From NCBI GenBank assembly GCA_963691815.1, contig OY829645.1, positions 16,534,848-16,598,847 of the forward strand: 64,000 nucleotides of DNA. The letters run 5' to 3'. The notes under the pieces were generated by a model that did not search any database, was not told the origin of the DNA, and saw only the letters and a list, made by a program, of their open reading frames with translations. Numbering within the stretch: position 1 is the first letter of the stretch; each line of letters starts with the position of its first letter. A program made the position numbers and the translations under genes. This document shows, piece after piece, positions 62,776 to 64,000 of the stretch. Source of the DNA: Echiichthys vipera (Eukaryota; Chordata; Actinopteri; Perciformes; Trachinidae).

Positions 62776-64000
62776 AGTCTTGACAGCATAAGAGGGAGAA
62801 GAAGATGTGGTATTTTGGAGGCCAAAACACATCCATTCAGTCAATACTATTTGGCAGAAATGTTGTGGCATATTCCCTCTGTTGTGTTTTTCAGCTTATC
62901 AATTAAAGCTCATCCCACTGCGCGCCCAGGGACAGCAGCAACAGTGTTGGAAGACCTATTAGCCTACACTATTTAACAAAGGCTCCTAGACATCTGGTGA
63001 AAAAAATTGCATTCCATTCAGGTTATCTGTCCGACAGGGGCATTTGTAGTTACGAATGTGTGTTATTAAGATACTTAGAGGTTTCCAATTCTGCTGTACA
63101 GATACTTGATGTCCGTGTTTACTTCTTGTTCAAAAACTCGCCACAATCAACCTCTATGTGACTTGTAGTTTCCCGTCCTGTCCAATGCTGACAGAGAAAA
63201 TTGGAGTTATGAAAAGCAAGAGAAATTTAGTGGGCAGCGTTGGAGGACTGCCGCCGTGTTCCAGCATTCATCCCCCGCCAGGCTTGGTGTGGTGTTATTT
63301 TGGAAGCGGCAGAGCAGAGTACTTAAATCCAGGAGCCAGCATTAGGCTCAGACCTGTTGAAAAACATCCCCTCGGGTGTAGCGACAGAGGTCATGTCAGT
63401 GTAGCTGGAGTCCTCCGACACACTTGGCTAGTCCCTCTCTCGTTCTGTCCCCCTCTATCTCTCTATCTCCCTCGCTATTGTAGTTCAGTGTGGTCTACTC
63501 GCTTCTGACTCATCCTGTGTCCTCACAGCATGTTCTGTGCCACCGGACACACGGTACAACGCAGCAGGGATCAGATAGCTGTCCTCCTGCATCTTCGTGC
63601 TGCATAGCCACGGAGACCAGAGGAAGAGTTGGTCACTGTAGCTTTAAAAGAGTGCTGCTCGTGTATGAGCACACTTTGTTTTTCTATTCAGTCACATTTT
63701 ATGCAAATGAAACACTAAACTGCATTCGGCACACTGTACATCTCTATCCAAGCATCACAATGAGGGTTGGAATAAAATTCAAAATGCAAAAATTAATTCA
63801 TGACACACTGTACAGTTGCATTCATATGTATAAGCCACCATTTAGTTAATTTTAATATGCTACACGAAAAATGAATGTGTCCTTTTAAGAATAATGTTCA
63901 TGGAAATCATATATTTATATTCAAACTCCCCTGTATTTGACATTTATAAATTTTAAAATGAACTTTATGACAAGGGAGCAAACTCAATCTCCTGAAGAAG
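62776..64000. other. Non-coding to the window end
   Basis: The stretch 63158-63850 is GC-richer and holds two plus-strand frames of about 115-119 codons (63158-63508, 63490-63849). They are low-complexity in part, overlap, and have no domain. A piece of a leader exon of a gene outside the window cannot be excluded, but nothing shows it. Confidence 0.4.

Noticed and set aside
63158..63849. Two overlapping frames of 116 and 119 codons
   Set aside because: No domain or codon signature; the region could be a leader exon of a gene outside the window, but nothing in the sequence shows it.

Overview
The window looks like a stretch of teleost (ray-finned fish, probably percomorph) nuclear DNA between genes or inside a large intron. 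The signs are very long TG/AC microsatellites, an AT-rich background with no prolonged host reading frames, and fish-type mobile elements: Rex1, Rex3, a Tx1-group L1 LINE, tRNA-headed SINEs, PIF/Harbinger, Tc1/mariner, hAT-like pieces and TTAA-flanked MITEs. I found no exon of an ordinary host gene that I could defend. Nearly every recognisable protein-coding stretch belongs to a decayed transposable element. Family names rest on motifs read by eye and on remembered family features, not on database searches.

Layout. 0-7.9 kb: non-coding, with a 155-unit TG repeat, a 358-bp MITE (3.55-3.91 kb), a hAT transposase C-terminal remnant (6.26-6.38 kb) and a possible conserved non-coding block near 7.1 kb. 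7.9-8.25 kb: a tRNA-headed SINE whose 3' end matches the 3' end of the Rex3 LINE at 31.4 kb. 8.25-17.5 kb: non-coding with small repeat fragments and one unassigned exon-like frame with a splice donor (15.24-15.53 kb). 17.5-22.3 kb: a nearly full-length but broken Tx1-like L1 LINE, ending directly on a (TC)n(AC)n microsatellite. 22.3-29.7 kb: non-coding with a Tc1-end fragment, a SINE tail and a nested pair of hAT-like non-autonomous elements. 29.7-31.5 kb: 5'-truncated Rex3. 35.3-37.7 kb: a small Ty3/Gypsy-type LTR retrotransposon with LTRs and a 5-bp target duplication but no reverse transcriptase. 37.7-44 kb: non-coding with MITEs and a potential Z-DNA tract. 44.1-48.9 kb: a dense patch of DNA-transposon debris (Tc1 remnant, a 46-bp palindrome, a foldback element, a deleted Tc1/mariner element and a TTAA-flanked element carrying a TG microsatellite). 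48.9-51.6 kb: Rex1. 56.15-59.84 kb: two deleted PIF/Harbinger copies in the same orientation, separated by a segment that is an inverted copy of 34.01-34.46 kb. 60.9-62.8 kb: a SINE and hAT-like fragments.

How the parts relate. All three LINEs lie on the + strand. The Rex3 copy could represent the family that mobilised the 7.9-kb SINE, because they share a tail. The Harbinger, mariner and MITE copies lack catalytic domains and would have needed transposase from elsewhere. I see no coherent host operon-like or defence system here, and no previously unknown biological system. The more interesting observations are structural: the shared SINE/LINE tail, the LINE-microsatellite junction, the inverted duplicate framed by Harbinger copies, and the exon-like frame at 15.2 kb.
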